Assembly: GCF_018555685.1 (NCBI RefSeq)
Contig: NZ_JAFLWW010000003.1
Span: 744,001 to 808,000 of the forward strand
Length of the DNA stretch: 64,000 nt
Reading direction: 5' to 3'
Source: Aminobacter anthyllidis
GTDB lineage: Bacteria > Pseudomonadota > Alphaproteobacteria > Rhizobiales > Rhizobiaceae
Every line of letters begins with the position of its first letter. Within the stretch, counting starts at the first letter, position 1. The notes under the pieces were generated by a model. It searched no databases. It worked only from the letters and a program-made list of their open reading frames with translations, and was not told where the DNA came from. Below, one piece after another: positions 30,035-38,825 of this stretch. Made by a program: the position numbers and the translations under genes.

Positions 30035-30948
30035 TGGCGCGCATCGGCGAGGCATCGGCACCGGTTGCGACCAGCGATGCGCTTGCGCGCGGCAGGCTGC
30101 GCGCCTCGCTGGTGCCTGACCTTCTGGTCGAGGCCCGCCGCATCGTAAGCACTGTCATCGCCGGCTGGCATGGCCGCAAGAAGCGCGGCATCGGCGAGAA
30201 TTTCTGGCAGTTCCGGCCCTACGTCCAGGGCGAGGCTATGGCCCGCATCGACTGGCGCCGCTCGGCCCGTGACGACCACACTTACGTGCGCGACCGCGAA
30301 TGGGAAGCCGCCCACACTGTCTGGCTGTGGGCGGACCTTTCGCCGTCGATGCTGTTCAAGTCGAAGAGCGCGACTGTGTCGAAGGAATCGCGCGCGCTGG
30401 TGCTGGCATTCGCGCTGGCCGAGCTTTTGTCGCGCAGCGGCGAGCGTATCGCCTGGCCGGGACTGACCGATCCGTTCAGCGCCCGCAACGGCGCCGAGCG
30501 CCTGGCCTCGCATCTCGCGCAAGCCGTTTCGCTGCCGGCGAAGCCTGATCTTTCCGGCATCCGCCGCTTTTCCGACATCGTCATCATCGGCGACTTCCTC
30601 GACCCGGTCGAAGAAACGATGGCCTGGCTCGATACGCTGGCCCGCCATGGCGCGCGCGCGCATCTGATCGAGGTCGCCGACCCGGCCGAAGAAAGTTTTC
30701 CTTATGCCGGCCGCACCGAATTCACCGATCCTGAAACCGGTGAAAAGCTGACCGCCGGACGCGCCGAACAATTGTCGGAAGCCTATCGCAACCTCTATGC
30801 GGCGCGGCGCGAGGAACTGGCAGCCTGGTGCAAGCGGCTGGGCTGGAGCTACACCGTCAACCATACCGACCGCCTCGCCTCGGACGCGCTGGTGCATGTG
30901 CACATGGCATTGACCGCCGAAGGCCACGGACCGGGAGGGCGCCGATGA
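30034..30948 (+). CDS. DUF58 protein
   Basis: 304 aa. The DUF58 hallmark RPYVQGEAMARIDWRRSAR (about residues 65-83) is followed by a VWA-like fold (ADLSPSMLFKSKS). DUF58 proteins are the usual partner of MoxR ATPases. Start overlaps the moxR stop (TGATG), and its stop overlaps the next start (ATGA). Cytoplasmic; no membrane helix is seen here, unlike longer DUF58 proteins. Confidence 0.93.
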   Translation: MARIGEASAPVATSDALARGRLRASLVPDLLVEARRIVSTVIAGWHGRKKRGIGENFWQFRPYVQGEAMARIDWRRSARDDHTYVRDREWEAAHTVWLWADLSPSMLFKSKSATVSKESRALVLAFALAELLSRSGERIAWPGLTDPFSARNGAERLASHLAQAVSLPAKPDLSGIRRFSDIVIIGDFLDPVEETMAWLDTLARHGARAHLIEVADPAEESFPYAGRTEFTDPETGEKLTAGRAEQLSEAYRNLYAARREELAAWCKRLGWSYTVNHTDRLASDALVHVHMALTAEGHGPGGRR

Positions 30949-33770
30949 GCTGGCTGCCGCTTTCGTTCGGATTTCCTGTCGTGCTGTGGGGACTTTTGGC
31001 GCTGCCCGTCATCTGGTGGCTGCTCAGGCTGACCCCGCCCAAGCCGCAGGCCGAGATCTTTCCGCCACTGAAGATCCTGGCGCGGGTGTTCAAGAAGGAA
31101 GAGATGCCGCACCAGAGCCCGTGGTGGCTAACGCTGCTGCGCCTGTTGATGGCGGCACTGGTGGTGCTGGCGCTGGCCGAGCCGATCTTCAACCCCCGCG
31201 AAAAGCTCTCCACCAGCGAAGCGGCACTGGCGATGGTCATCGACAACGGATGGACAAGTGCGCCCGACTGGAGCCTTCGGGTTGCGACCGCCGAGCGCCT
31301 GATCAAGGACGCCGAAGTCAACGAAGCTCCCATCCTGCTGGCTTTTACCGCGGAAAAACCCAACACGCAGATAGGCCCCTATAGCGCAAGAGAAGCGCGC
31401 GAGCGGCTCAATGCCATCAAGCCCCGGCCTGTGCCCACCGATCGGCCAGCGGTCTACGCCCGCGTCGCCAACACGCTCAAGGAATTGCCCGGAGCGACGA
31501 TCGCCATTCTCACGGACGGCCTGGCGGCAAAGGACGACCAGACGTCGTTTGCAACGTTGCTGGGCCAGAACCCACGCAACGTGGTGTGGGTGCAGCCGAC
31601 GCGGCTCGATACCATCGCGCTTGCATCCGCCGACAATGAAGTCGACCGTTTCACGATCACTGCTGTTCGCGCACCCTCGAACCCCGCGCCCGCCTATCTG
31701 ACCGCCGGGGTGTTTGACGACAAGGCGCGCAGGATCGGCGACGCGGCGATCACATTCCGCCCCGGCGAGGCGCGAGCGACCGGAGAGATCATCGTGCCGT
31801 TCGAGTTGCGCAACGACTTCTCCTGGATCGCGCTTGACGGACAGGGCCATGCTGGCGCCATGCGCGTGCTCGACGAGAACGCCAAGCGCCGCAGAGTTGG
31901 TCTGCTTTCGCAAACGCCGGTCGATCAATCGCGGTTATTGCTGTCGCCGCTGTATTACATCAAACGTGCGCTCGAGCCTTTCGCGGATATGGTGGAACCG
32001 GCAAGCCCCGATCTGATCGAGGCCGTGCCGGACCTTCTGGCGCAAAAGCCCGCCGTCATCGTCATGGGCGACGTTGGAACGCTTCCCGAGAGCGTTCGCG
32101 CACCTCTGATCAAATGGATGGACGAAGGCGGCACGCTTGTTCGCTTCGCCAGTTCAAGGCTGATTACGGCGGGCAACGATCCCGATTTGCTTCCGGTCAG
32201 CCTGAGGCTTGGGGAACGCCTGCTCGGCGGCTCCTTGTCGTGGACGGAACCGCAACCCGTGGCGCAGTTCCCTTCGACAGGGCCGTTTGCCGATCTTCCC
32301 GCCCCTTCCGAAGTGACCGTCAGCAGGCAGGTTCTTGCCGAGCCGACACCGGATCTCGTCGACAAGACCTGGGCTGTCCTGGCCGACGGGACCCCGCTCG
32401 TCACTGCAGACAGGCGCGGCAAGGGCATGGTGGTTCTGTTCCATATTGCGCCACAGGCGACTTGGTCGAACTTGCCGATTTCGGGCAGTTTCGTCGAAAT
32501 GCTGCGCCGGATCGTGCAGCTGTCGAGAAATCAGGGCGCCTCTGGAGCGCGCGCCGAGTCGCCCGTGGCCACGCTCGCGCCATACCGGATGATCGGCGCG
32601 GACGGCTATCTCGCGCCCCCGGACGGCGACACGAAGCCACTGCAGGTTGGTGGCGGCCATGTGCCGGCGATCACCCTCGACAATCCCCCGGGAATGTACG
32701 GCTCCGAGGAAGGCGTATTCGCCCATAATTTGCTGGAGAGCGATGCCGTGCTCGATCCGCTGCAGCGGCCGCAGATATCGGTCCCGGTGATGTCTGAACG
32801 TTACGCGCTAGACGAGTCGCGCGATATGAAAGCGCCCCTGCTTGCGGTCGCAGCGGCCCTGCTTTTTGTCGATGGCCTGATCGTGCTGTGGCTGGGGGGA
32901 ATGTTCAACAGGCGACGTCGGGCCACACAGGCGGCGACGGCCGCCATGGTCGCGTTGATCGTGGCATCTTCGCTCTTGATGTTCATGCCAGTCGCCTCGG
33001 CCCAGGATTCCAAGCCAGGCGACATCCAGGCGATCGACGCCATCTCCAAAACCCGGATTGCCTATGTGCTGACCGGCGAAGCGTCGATCGATGCGATCAG
33101 CCGGGCCGGCATCACCGGGCTGACCAAGTTCCTGGTCGAAAAGACAGCGCTCGAGCCGGGCGAGCCGGCCGGCGTCGATATCGCCAAGGATGAGCTCGCC
33201 TTCTACCCGCTGATCTACTGGCCGATCGATCCGGCAGCACCGATGCCGAGCGAGGCGGCGATTGCCCGCATCGACGAATATATGAAGGAAGGCGGAACCG
33301 TGCTGTTCGACACGCGCGACCAATTCGCCAATGGCATCGGCACGGATTCGGCGAGCCCGGCCACCGAACGGCTGCGCGACATTCTTGGCAATCTCAATGT
33401 TCCGCCGCTGGAGCCGGTGCCGGCCGATCATGTGCTGACCAAGGCCTTCTTCATCCTTCCCGAGTTTCCCGGCCGCTTCAATGGCAGCCCGCTGTGGGTC
33501 GAGGCGTCGCTGGATGCAGAAAACACCGACAACCGTCCGGTGCGCACCGGCGACGGCGTCACTCCGATCATGATCACCGCCAACGATCTTGCCGGAGCCT
33601 GGGCCATCGACGAGAATGGCGACCCGATGCTGCCGACAGTGCCATCGGATCCGATGCAGCGGGTCTATGCGCTGCGCGCCGGCGTAAACATCATCATGTA
33701 CATGCTGACCGGCAACTACAAATCCGACCAGGTGCACGTGCCTGCGCTACTCGAACGGCTGGGGCAGTAG
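30945..33770 (+). CDS. membrane protein with BatA N-terminus and DUF4159 domain
   Basis: 941 aa. Two membrane helices at the N-terminus (FGFPVVLWGLLALPVIWWLL and a second at about residues 65-83) form the BatA aerotolerance-type domain. The long periplasmic/cytosolic middle ends at two more helices (about residues 627-685), and the C-terminal DUF4159 domain begins with KTRIAYVLTGEASIDAISR and includes YPLIYWPIDP and EGGTVLFDTRDQ. It probably forms the membrane scaffold on which MoxR and DUF58 act. The role is inferred from family and operon. Confidence 0.9.
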   Translation: MSWLPLSFGFPVVLWGLLALPVIWWLLRLTPPKPQAEIFPPLKILARVFKKEEMPHQSPWWLTLLRLLMAALVVLALAEPIFNPREKLSTSEAALAMVIDNGWTSAPDWSLRVATAERLIKDAEVNEAPILLAFTAEKPNTQIGPYSAREARERLNAIKPRPVPTDRPAVYARVANTLKELPGATIAILTDGLAAKDDQTSFATLLGQNPRNVVWVQPTRLDTIALASADNEVDRFTITAVRAPSNPAPAYLTAGVFDDKARRIGDAAITFRPGEARATGEIIVPFELRNDFSWIALDGQGHAGAMRVLDENAKRRRVGLLSQTPVDQSRLLLSPLYYIKRALEPFADMVEPASPDLIEAVPDLLAQKPAVIVMGDVGTLPESVRAPLIKWMDEGGTLVRFASSRLITAGNDPDLLPVSLRLGERLLGGSLSWTEPQPVAQFPSTGPFADLPAPSEVTVSRQVLAEPTPDLVDKTWAVLADGTPLVTADRRGKGMVVLFHIAPQATWSNLPISGSFVEMLRRIVQLSRNQGASGARAESPVATLAPYRMIGADGYLAPPDGDTKPLQVGGGHVPAITLDNPPGMYGSEEGVFAHNLLESDAVLDPLQRPQISVPVMSERYALDESRDMKAPLLAVAAALLFVDGLIVLWLGGMFNRRRRATQAATAAMVALIVASSLLMFMPVASAQDSKPGDIQAIDAISKTRIAYVLTGEASIDAISRAGITGLTKFLVEKTALEPGEPAGVDIAKDELAFYPLIYWPIDPAAPMPSEAAIARIDEYMKEGGTVLFDTRDQFANGIGTDSASPATERLRDILGNLNVPPLEPVPADHVLTKAFFILPEFPGRFNGSPLWVEASLDAENTDNRPVRTGDGVTPIMITANDLAGAWAIDENGDPMLPTVPSDPMQRVYALRAGVNIIMYMLTGNYKSDQVHVPALLERLGQ

Positions 33771-33771
33771 C

Positions 33772-35844
33772 ATGAACTGGTCCGTCGCCTTCGAACCCCT
33801 GCTGTCATGGCCATTGCTTGCAGCCCTTATGGGGCCGCTGGCACTGCTTGCATTCGTCGGCCTCTGGTTCCGCCAGCGCGGCGGATGGTTGAGGCTGGCA
33901 GCACTTGCCGCACTTGGACTCGCACTTGCCAATCCCGTCATCCTCGACGAAGAGCGCGAGCCGCTCAAAAGCGTAGTCGCCATCGTTGTCGACCGCAGCC
34001 AGAGCCAGGACATCGGCGATCGCACCGCTCAGACCAACGCCGCGGTCGAAGGGCTGAAGGAACGGCTAGCCCGCTTCCGCCAGTTCGAGGTGCGCGTGGT
34101 CGAGGCCGGACGCACAGATGACCGTACCGAGACACGGCTTTTTGCCGGGCTTGAGAGCGCCTTTCACGACGTGCCGCCCTCGCGCATCGGCGGCGCTGTG
34201 ATGATCACCGACGGCCAGGTGCATGATGTGCCGGCAGCACCCGTCATCAATGCGCCACTGCACGCGCTGATCACCGGCAATGCAGACGAAAGGGATCGTC
34301 GCATTCGCTTCGAGCAGGCCCAGCGCTTCGGCATCGTCGGCAAGCCGCTCGACATGACCTATCGGGTGATCGACACCGGCGGCGACGCCGCTTCGGTCGA
34401 CGTGCGCGTGTCGATCAACGGCAACCAGGTTTCTGTGCAGCGCGCTTTCATCGGCCAGGAAATGCCGCTGCAGATCACCATTCCGAGCGCTGGACGCAAC
34501 ATCGTCGAGCTGTCGATCGACCGCGTTCCGGGCGAGCTGACCGACACCAACAACCGCGCCATAGCGCTGGTCGACGGTATCCGCGAGAATCTGCGCGTGC
34601 TGCTGGTCTCGGGCGAACCGCATGCCGGCGAGCGCACCTGGCGCAACCTGCTGAAGTCGGACGCCTCGGTCGACCTGGTGCATTTCACCATCCTGCGGCC
34701 GCCGGAAAAGCAGGATGGCACGCCGATCAACGAGCTGTCGCTGATCGCGTTTCCGACGCGCGAGTTGTTCGTCGAGCGTATCAACGACTTCGACCTGATC
34801 ATCTTCGACCGCTACCAGCACCGCGACGTGCTGCCGATCCTCTATTACGACTACATCGCCGAATATGTCGAAAAGGGCGGCGCGCTGCTGATCGCCGCCG
34901 GCCCCGAATATGCCGGGGAGCAGTCGATAGCCAACACGCCGCTGATCTCCGCCCTGCCGGCGATGCCCAATGGCGACGTCATCGAAAAGGCGTTCTATCC
35001 GCGCCTGACCGAACTCGGCCAGCGCCATCCGGTGACGCGTAGCCTTGAAGGCTCAGGCCAAGAACCGCCGCGCTGGAGCCGCTGGTTCCGCCAGATCGGC
35101 ATCGAGCAGCCGGAAGGCGAAGTGGTGATGAAGGGCGCGGACGACAGGCCGCTGCTTCTGCTCGACCGCAAGGGCGAAGGCCGCGTCGGCATGTTCCTGT
35201 CCGACCAAGGCTGGCTGTGGGCGCGCGGCTACGAGGGAGGCGGCCCACATGTCTCGCTCTACCGCCGCATCGCGCACTGGCTGATGAAGGAGCCTGAACT
35301 CGAGGAAGAACGCCTGACCGCCGACGGCCGCGGCATGGTGCTCGACATCAGGCGCCAGACAATGCGCGACGAAGCCGGCCCGGCCCGCATCATCACGCCG
35401 TCGGGCAAGACGCTCGACGTGCAGCTCAACAAGAGCGAGCCCGGCATCTTCACCGGCAGCGTCGAAACCAGCGAAATCGGCCTCTATCAGGTTGGCAATG
35501 GTGATTTGACGGCGCTTGCCCATGTCGGGCCGGTCAACGCACCTGAGTTCGCCGACGTGGTGTCGACGGAGAACGTGCTGCGTCCGGCGGCCGAGGCAAC
35601 CGGCGGCGACGTACGCCGCCTTGCCGCGACGGGCATATCAGCCTTGTCCAACGGCATCTCGCTGCCAGGCGTCGTGCCAGTGCGTGGCAGCGCCGAGGCC
35701 TCCGGCCGCGACTGGCTCGGTTTCCGCACCACGGATGACAGCGTATTGAAATCGGTGTCGCGCGTGCCGCTGTTCGGCGGCTTCCTCGGGCTTGGCCTGC
35801 TGCTTTTGGCGCTTGGGGCGATGTGGTATCGCGAGGGGCGCTAG
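33772..35844 (+). CDS. membrane protein with glutamine amidotransferase-like domain
   Basis: 690 aa. Two N-terminal helices, a VWA-like segment (VVAIVVDRSQSQDIGDR), then a class I amidotransferase-like domain (LRVLLVSGEPHAGERTWRNL ... DLIIFDRYQHRD ... GGALLIAAGPEY) and a final helix close to the C-terminus (FLGLGLLLLALGAMWY). The catalytic cysteine of true amidotransferases is not seen at the nucleophile elbow (AAGPEY), so a binding role is more likely. Last gene of the MoxR operon, one base after the previous stop. Confidence 0.88.
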   Translation: MNWSVAFEPLLSWPLLAALMGPLALLAFVGLWFRQRGGWLRLAALAALGLALANPVILDEEREPLKSVVAIVVDRSQSQDIGDRTAQTNAAVEGLKERLARFRQFEVRVVEAGRTDDRTETRLFAGLESAFHDVPPSRIGGAVMITDGQVHDVPAAPVINAPLHALITGNADERDRRIRFEQAQRFGIVGKPLDMTYRVIDTGGDAASVDVRVSINGNQVSVQRAFIGQEMPLQITIPSAGRNIVELSIDRVPGELTDTNNRAIALVDGIRENLRVLLVSGEPHAGERTWRNLLKSDASVDLVHFTILRPPEKQDGTPINELSLIAFPTRELFVERINDFDLIIFDRYQHRDVLPILYYDYIAEYVEKGGALLIAAGPEYAGEQSIANTPLISALPAMPNGDVIEKAFYPRLTELGQRHPVTRSLEGSGQEPPRWSRWFRQIGIEQPEGEVVMKGADDRPLLLLDRKGEGRVGMFLSDQGWLWARGYEGGGPHVSLYRRIAHWLMKEPELEEERLTADGRGMVLDIRRQTMRDEAGPARIITPSGKTLDVQLNKSEPGIFTGSVETSEIGLYQVGNGDLTALAHVGPVNAPEFADVVSTENVLRPAAEATGGDVRRLAATGISALSNGISLPGVVPVRGSAEASGRDWLGFRTTDDSVLKSVSRVPLFGGFLGLGLLLLALGAMWYREGR

Positions 35845-35845
35845 G

Positions 35846-35940
35846 GTCAGTTCCGTTCCGATTGAATCGGAACGGGCTCTGTTTTTTATCGGAGCATGAT
35901 CTGACAGGCTGCCGCTTTTCGGGACCGTGCTCGAATGCCC
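35846..35940. repeat. rhizobial mosaic repeat
   Basis: An 11-bp perfect palindrome (CCGTTCCGATT 35853-35863, G, AATCGGAACGG 35865-35875), a short T run, then GCATGATCT and CGCTTTTCGGG. This order of blocks is typical of an intergenic repeat in Mesorhizobium-type genomes. The palindrome with T run directly after the operon may act as its terminator. Confidence 0.65.
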
Positions 35941-35944
35941 TGCG

Positions 35945-36115
35945 TCAACGCAGGCGGTTGTCTTCCATCATTTGCAGCACGCGGCGCCGGGATCCGTCGC
36001 TGTCGGCAAGCCGCAAACGCGCGGTCTCGTCCTTGCGCGCGGTCAGCTTGACCGGCTTGACGAGCGGCACCGGCAGTTTGACAGCTGAGGTCTTCGGCCT
36101 TTTCGTGAACATCAT
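35945..36115 (-). CDS. small basic protein of unknown function
   Basis: 56 aa, too short for most gene finders. It begins MMFTKRPKTSAVKLPVPLVK and ends RRRVLQMMEDNRLR, with 15 Lys/Arg. The ATG at 36115 has GAGGA about ten bases before it. The sequence (TSAVKLPVPLVKPVKLTA) has regular alternating codons with high-GC third positions. It is convergent with the MoxR operon. Possibly a nucleic acid-binding peptide; the family is not recognised. Confidence 0.5.
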   Translation of the reverse strand: MMFTKRPKTSAVKLPVPLVKPVKLTARKDETARLRLADSDGSRRRVLQMMEDNRLR

Positions 36116-36459
36116 GGCTTTGTCCTCATATGGGGGAATGCAGTCCGCCGCGAAGAACCAAATGGTCCTGCGGAAAGCAACTGCTAATTGTCTGCTAGTG
36201 CGGAAACCGTATCAGCATTCCACGACCGGTGCTAGACGGACACGACCCGAAATAAATTCGCAAATAAAACCAGCCTAGCAAAAAACACCTTACATAAACC
36301 GCAATTAAAGGCTATAAGTAACGTATCGTTTTTTGGGCCAAGCTTGGCTATCGCGGCGTCAGAGGTTCTCGACCCGCCAAACTCACTCCAAATCGTCGAT
36401 CTATTGATGTGCGGCAATACTTGCCGCGCGACGACTTTTCTCATTCGAAAGATACTCAC
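36116..36459 (+). promoter_or_regulatory. AT-rich promoter and leader of the cold-shock gene
   Basis: 344 bases, far more AT-rich than the surroundings (36230-36340). It contains the 12-base palindrome GCCAAGCTTGGC (36337-36348) and a perfect 7-bp hairpin GCGGCAA-TAC-TTGCCGC (36411-36427) 32 bases before the start codon. A long structured leader is usual for cold-shock genes. No single promoter pair is certain. Confidence 0.5.
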
Positions 36460-36666
36460 ATGAACACTGGAACCGTAAAGTTCTACAACGGCCAGAAGGG
36501 TTTTGGCTTCATCGAGCAGGCCGGCGGCGGCAAGGACGTGTTCGTCCACGTCAGCGCGCTTGAGCGCGCAGGCTTCTCCGGCCTCGCCGAAGGCCAGAAG
36601 CTGAACTTCGAGCTTGAACGCGACAACAAGGGCCGCGAGTCGGCCACCAATCTTCAGCTGCTCTGA
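36460..36666 (+). CDS. cspA: cold-shock protein, CspA family
   Basis: 68 aa, one cold-shock domain. RNP1 is KGFGFIE (residues 13-19) and RNP2 is VFVHVSAL (27-34). The single-strand RNA/DNA-binding fold melts mRNA structures and acts as an RNA chaperone. The long leader upstream and the structured 3' region downstream both suggest post-transcriptional control. Confidence 0.96.
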   Translation: MNTGTVKFYNGQKGFGFIEQAGGGKDVFVHVSALERAGFSGLAEGQKLNFELERDNKGRESATNLQLL

Positions 36667-36687
36667 TTTCATTTGATCGGATCGACG

Positions 36688-36776
36688 GACGCTGACCACG
36701 GATGTACCGGCAGCGTCTATCCGGTCTGACCTGAGCACGTTTGAAGTGAGGAAAGCGGGGCATTGCTCCGCTTTTT
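36688..36776 (+). ncRNA. structured 3' region of the cold-shock gene with shared 20-base motif
   Basis: GACGCTG (36688-36694) pairs with CAGCGTC (36711-36717), presenting the 16-base loop ACCACGGATGTACCGG. The same loop lies at 1708-1723. About 35 bases later a terminator follows: AAAGCGGGG (36752-36760), loop CATTG, CTCCGCTTT (36766-36774) and T run. It may be the 3' UTR of the cold-shock mRNA, or a small RNA cut from it or made independently. Confidence 0.55.
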
Positions 36777-36796
36777 GTCCATTTCGGGAGGCATTG

Positions 36797-37063
36797 ATGA
36801 CCGGGCGCACCAAACGTTCAACCGTCCATTTCGACAGGCCGTTCGCCTTGCGCGGGATTGAAGAGACCCAGCCGGCTGGCGACTACGACATCGACCAGGA
36901 CGAAGAACTGATCGACGGCATCTCGTGGATCGCCTACCGGCGCGTTGCTACCTACATGCACCTGCCCGCGCGCTCGTCCAACCTGCTGACAAGCCAGGTT
37001 CTCGCCATCGACTATGCCGAACTAGAAGCCGCACTGCGGCAGGACCAGGAAAAGGCCGCATGA
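36797..37063 (+). CDS. small protein of unknown function
   Basis: 88 aa, acidic, with GGGAGG ahead of the ATG. Contains FALRGIEETQPAGDYDIDQDEELIDG, then WIAYRRVATYMHLPARSS. This looks like a compact mixed fold seen in rhizobia next to small regulatory genes, but I cannot name the family. The stop overlaps the next start (ATGA). Confidence 0.75.
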   Translation: MTGRTKRSTVHFDRPFALRGIEETQPAGDYDIDQDEELIDGISWIAYRRVATYMHLPARSSNLLTSQVLAIDYAELEAALRQDQEKAA

Positions 37064-37314
37064 TCAGGTTCACAAAAGGGCCGGCTTCGACCCCACGCGT
37101 GGAAAAGCCCTCGCATCGCTTCACTGTCGGCCAGATGGTGCGGATCAGGAGCCGCATCGGCATGGCGGTGAAGGACGCCGAGACCTTCCATGTCAAGGCG
37201 ACGCTGCCGGCCAAGGACGGCTCGCCGCAATACCGCATCCGCAGTGACCGCGAAAACCACGAACGGGTCACCACGGAAGACAATCTCGAGGGAGCCGAAG
37301 CGGTAGCCGAATAG
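37060..37314 (+). CDS. small basic protein of unknown function
   Basis: 84 aa, coupled by ATGA overlap to the gene before it. The middle, HRFTVGQMVRIRSRIGMAVKDAE, followed by PQYRIRSDRENHERVTTEDNL, resembles a small SH3-like or KOW-type barrel as seen in nucleic acid-binding proteins. That resemblance is by eye only. Confidence 0.72.
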   Translation: MIRFTKGPASTPRVEKPSHRFTVGQMVRIRSRIGMAVKDAETFHVKATLPAKDGSPQYRIRSDRENHERVTTEDNLEGAEAVAE

Positions 37315-37343
37315 GGCCGTTTCGCAACAGGAAGGACACGACC

Positions 37344-37484
37344 ATGGCCAAGGGCCAGCAACGCAGCAACCGCGAAACCAGGAAGCCCAAGAAGGAGAAG
37401 GTCGAGGTCAAAGCCACAGCCGCCTTCGGTTCGCAGGTCAAGCAGGCAGAGACCACATCCTACAAAGGCAAGCCGAAAGGCTAA
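37344..37484 (+). CDS. very small lysine-rich protein
   Basis: 46 aa: MAKGQQRSNRETRKPKKEKV at the start and QAETTSYKGKPKG at the end. GGAAGGA precedes the ATG. Highly basic and likely disordered; similar short 'MAKGQxRSNRExRKPKK' proteins are common in alphaproteobacteria from memory. Probably binds nucleic acid; function unknown. Confidence 0.65.
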   Translation: MAKGQQRSNRETRKPKKEKVEVKATAAFGSQVKQAETTSYKGKPKG

Positions 37485-37513
37485 CCTACCCGCAAAGGCG
37501 GCTGGAGGCGGAT

Positions 37514-37744
37514 TTGAATTTCGTCATCGAATTCTATCGCCTGCGCGAGGAAGACGGCGCGCACGCCACGCTCGATCGGGTTTCGCTCGAAGCGCTGGAT
37601 ATCAAGGCAGCCGTCGGGATCGCCGGCTCGCTTTTCCATACGCTCGCCATGCCGCAGGTACCGGACCAGGTCCGCATCTGCGACATGGGCGGGCGCGAAC
37701 TTTATGACGGCCCGGCCTCGGGCACCGAGCCGGCATTGCCGTAA
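37514..37744 (+). CDS. small protein of unknown function, TTG start
   Basis: 76 aa, with a TTG start seven bases after GGAGGCGGA. Acidic and compact: IEFYRLREEDGAHATLDRVS, then AAVGIAGSLFHTLAMPQVPD and VRICDMGGRELYDGP. The pattern resembles short rhizobial proteins with a phosphate-binding-like turn, unnamed. Same strand as the three small genes before it. Confidence 0.6.
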   Translation: MNFVIEFYRLREEDGAHATLDRVSLEALDIKAAVGIAGSLFHTLAMPQVPDQVRICDMGGRELYDGPASGTEPALP

Positions 37745-37884
37745 AGGATCGGCGGAAGCCTGCCGTGCAGATCCCTGCCCTTCGGGCGTTCACGTCCCTT
37801 TAAACGTCCAATCGACGTCTCAATCCGCCCGAAGCGGAGCGAACATTCGTCGCTTGTGGCTTCGTCCGCTGCGCGGACCGCCCC

Positions 37885-38190
37885 TCACTCCTCCGGCTCT
37901 GTCGTGAACTGCAATGGGTAGCCCTTGGCCTTGCCGGCTTCGGTGGCGCGGGTGGCCTTGGTCTCGGCGACATCCCTGGTGAACACAGCCACGACACAGA
38001 CGCCGCGCTGGTGGGCGGTGATCATCACCCTGTGGGCCTGATCCTCCGACATGTGGAACTCGCCCTTGAGCACCGTGACGACAAATTCGCGTGGCGTGAA
38101 GTCGTCATTGACGAGGATGACCTTGTGCAGCTTCGGCCGCTCGGTCTTGGGTCGGAGTTTGGTGCGTGGAACCGTGGTGGTCTGGGGCAT
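37885..38190 (-). CDS. clpS: ATP-dependent Clp protease adaptor ClpS
   Basis: 101 aa. The core is LHKVILVNDDFTPREFVVTVLKG then AHRVMITAHQRGVCVVAVFTRDVAETK, the alpha/beta fold that binds N-degrons and docks to ClpA. The N-terminal extension TTVPRTKLRPKTERPK is the flexible tail. Rhizobia often have two clpS genes; clpA is not adjacent here, so this is probably the second paralogue. Confidence 0.93.
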   Translation of the reverse strand: MPQTTTVPRTKLRPKTERPKLHKVILVNDDFTPREFVVTVLKGEFHMSEDQAHRVMITAHQRGVCVVAVFTRDVAETKATRATEAGKAKGYPLQFTTEPEE

Positions 38191-38383
38191 GGCAATCGCG
38201 CCTCATGCTCACGTCCTCGCAGTATGGGGTCGATCAAGGCGCACCGCAATGATTTCGGAACCCGCAGCCCTGCACGGCCATTGTGCCTGCAGGCGGTGCG
38301 GGTCGCATAAAAAATTCGAAAACACTGTCGGAACAGGCGCCGGCCATTCGTCCTTGCAAGGTCACAACACGAGGAGAAGAAGC

Positions 38384-38737
38384 ATGTCTTACGTTGATGG
38401 TTTCCTGCTTGCGGTGCCGAAAAGCAATATCGAGGCCTACAAGGAGATGGCGCGCCTGGGGAGCGAGGTCTGGAAGGACCACGGCGCAATCGCCTATGTC
38501 GAGTGCCTGGCCGACGACGTGCCTTATGGCGAAGTCACCTCCTTTCCCCGGGCGGTGCAGGCCACGGACGACGAGATCGTCGTCTTCTCATGGATCGTCT
38601 ACCGCTCGCGTGAGGAACGCGACGAGATCATGAAGAAGGTGATGGCCGACCCGCGCCTGGAGGGCGATCCGGCATCATGGCCGTTCGACGGCAAGCGCAT
38701 GATCTATGGCGGCTTCAAGCCATTCGTTGAAAGCTGA
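38384..38737 (+). CDS. DUF1428 protein
   Basis: 117 aa. MSYVDGFLLAVPKSNIEAYKEMA and FPRAVQATDDEIVVFSWIVYRSREERDEI fit the DUF1428 family, a dimeric alpha-beta barrel fold. It ends with the conserved KRMIYGGFKPFVES. A GAGGAGAA ribosome site precedes the ATG. Biological role unknown; related folds bind or degrade small molecules. The AraC-type gene downstream is separated by 162 bases. Confidence 0.9.
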   Translation: MSYVDGFLLAVPKSNIEAYKEMARLGSEVWKDHGAIAYVECLADDVPYGEVTSFPRAVQATDDEIVVFSWIVYRSREERDEIMKKVMADPRLEGDPASWPFDGKRMIYGGFKPFVES

Positions 38738-38825
38738 TCGCGACTGAAGCAATGGCGGTTGCCGGCAGGTACCGGCGGCCGCCGGCTTGACCGCAACAGC
38801 CGTTCCGTGAATAAGGATGCAACAA

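Noticed and set aside
36688-36717. Attenuator or riboswitch of the gene at 36797
   Set aside because: A complete terminator separates the stem-loop from that gene and no alternative pairing with its ribosome site was found.
37885-38190. clpS-clpA operon
   Set aside because: No clpA follows on the same strand; the downstream region to 37745 is empty.
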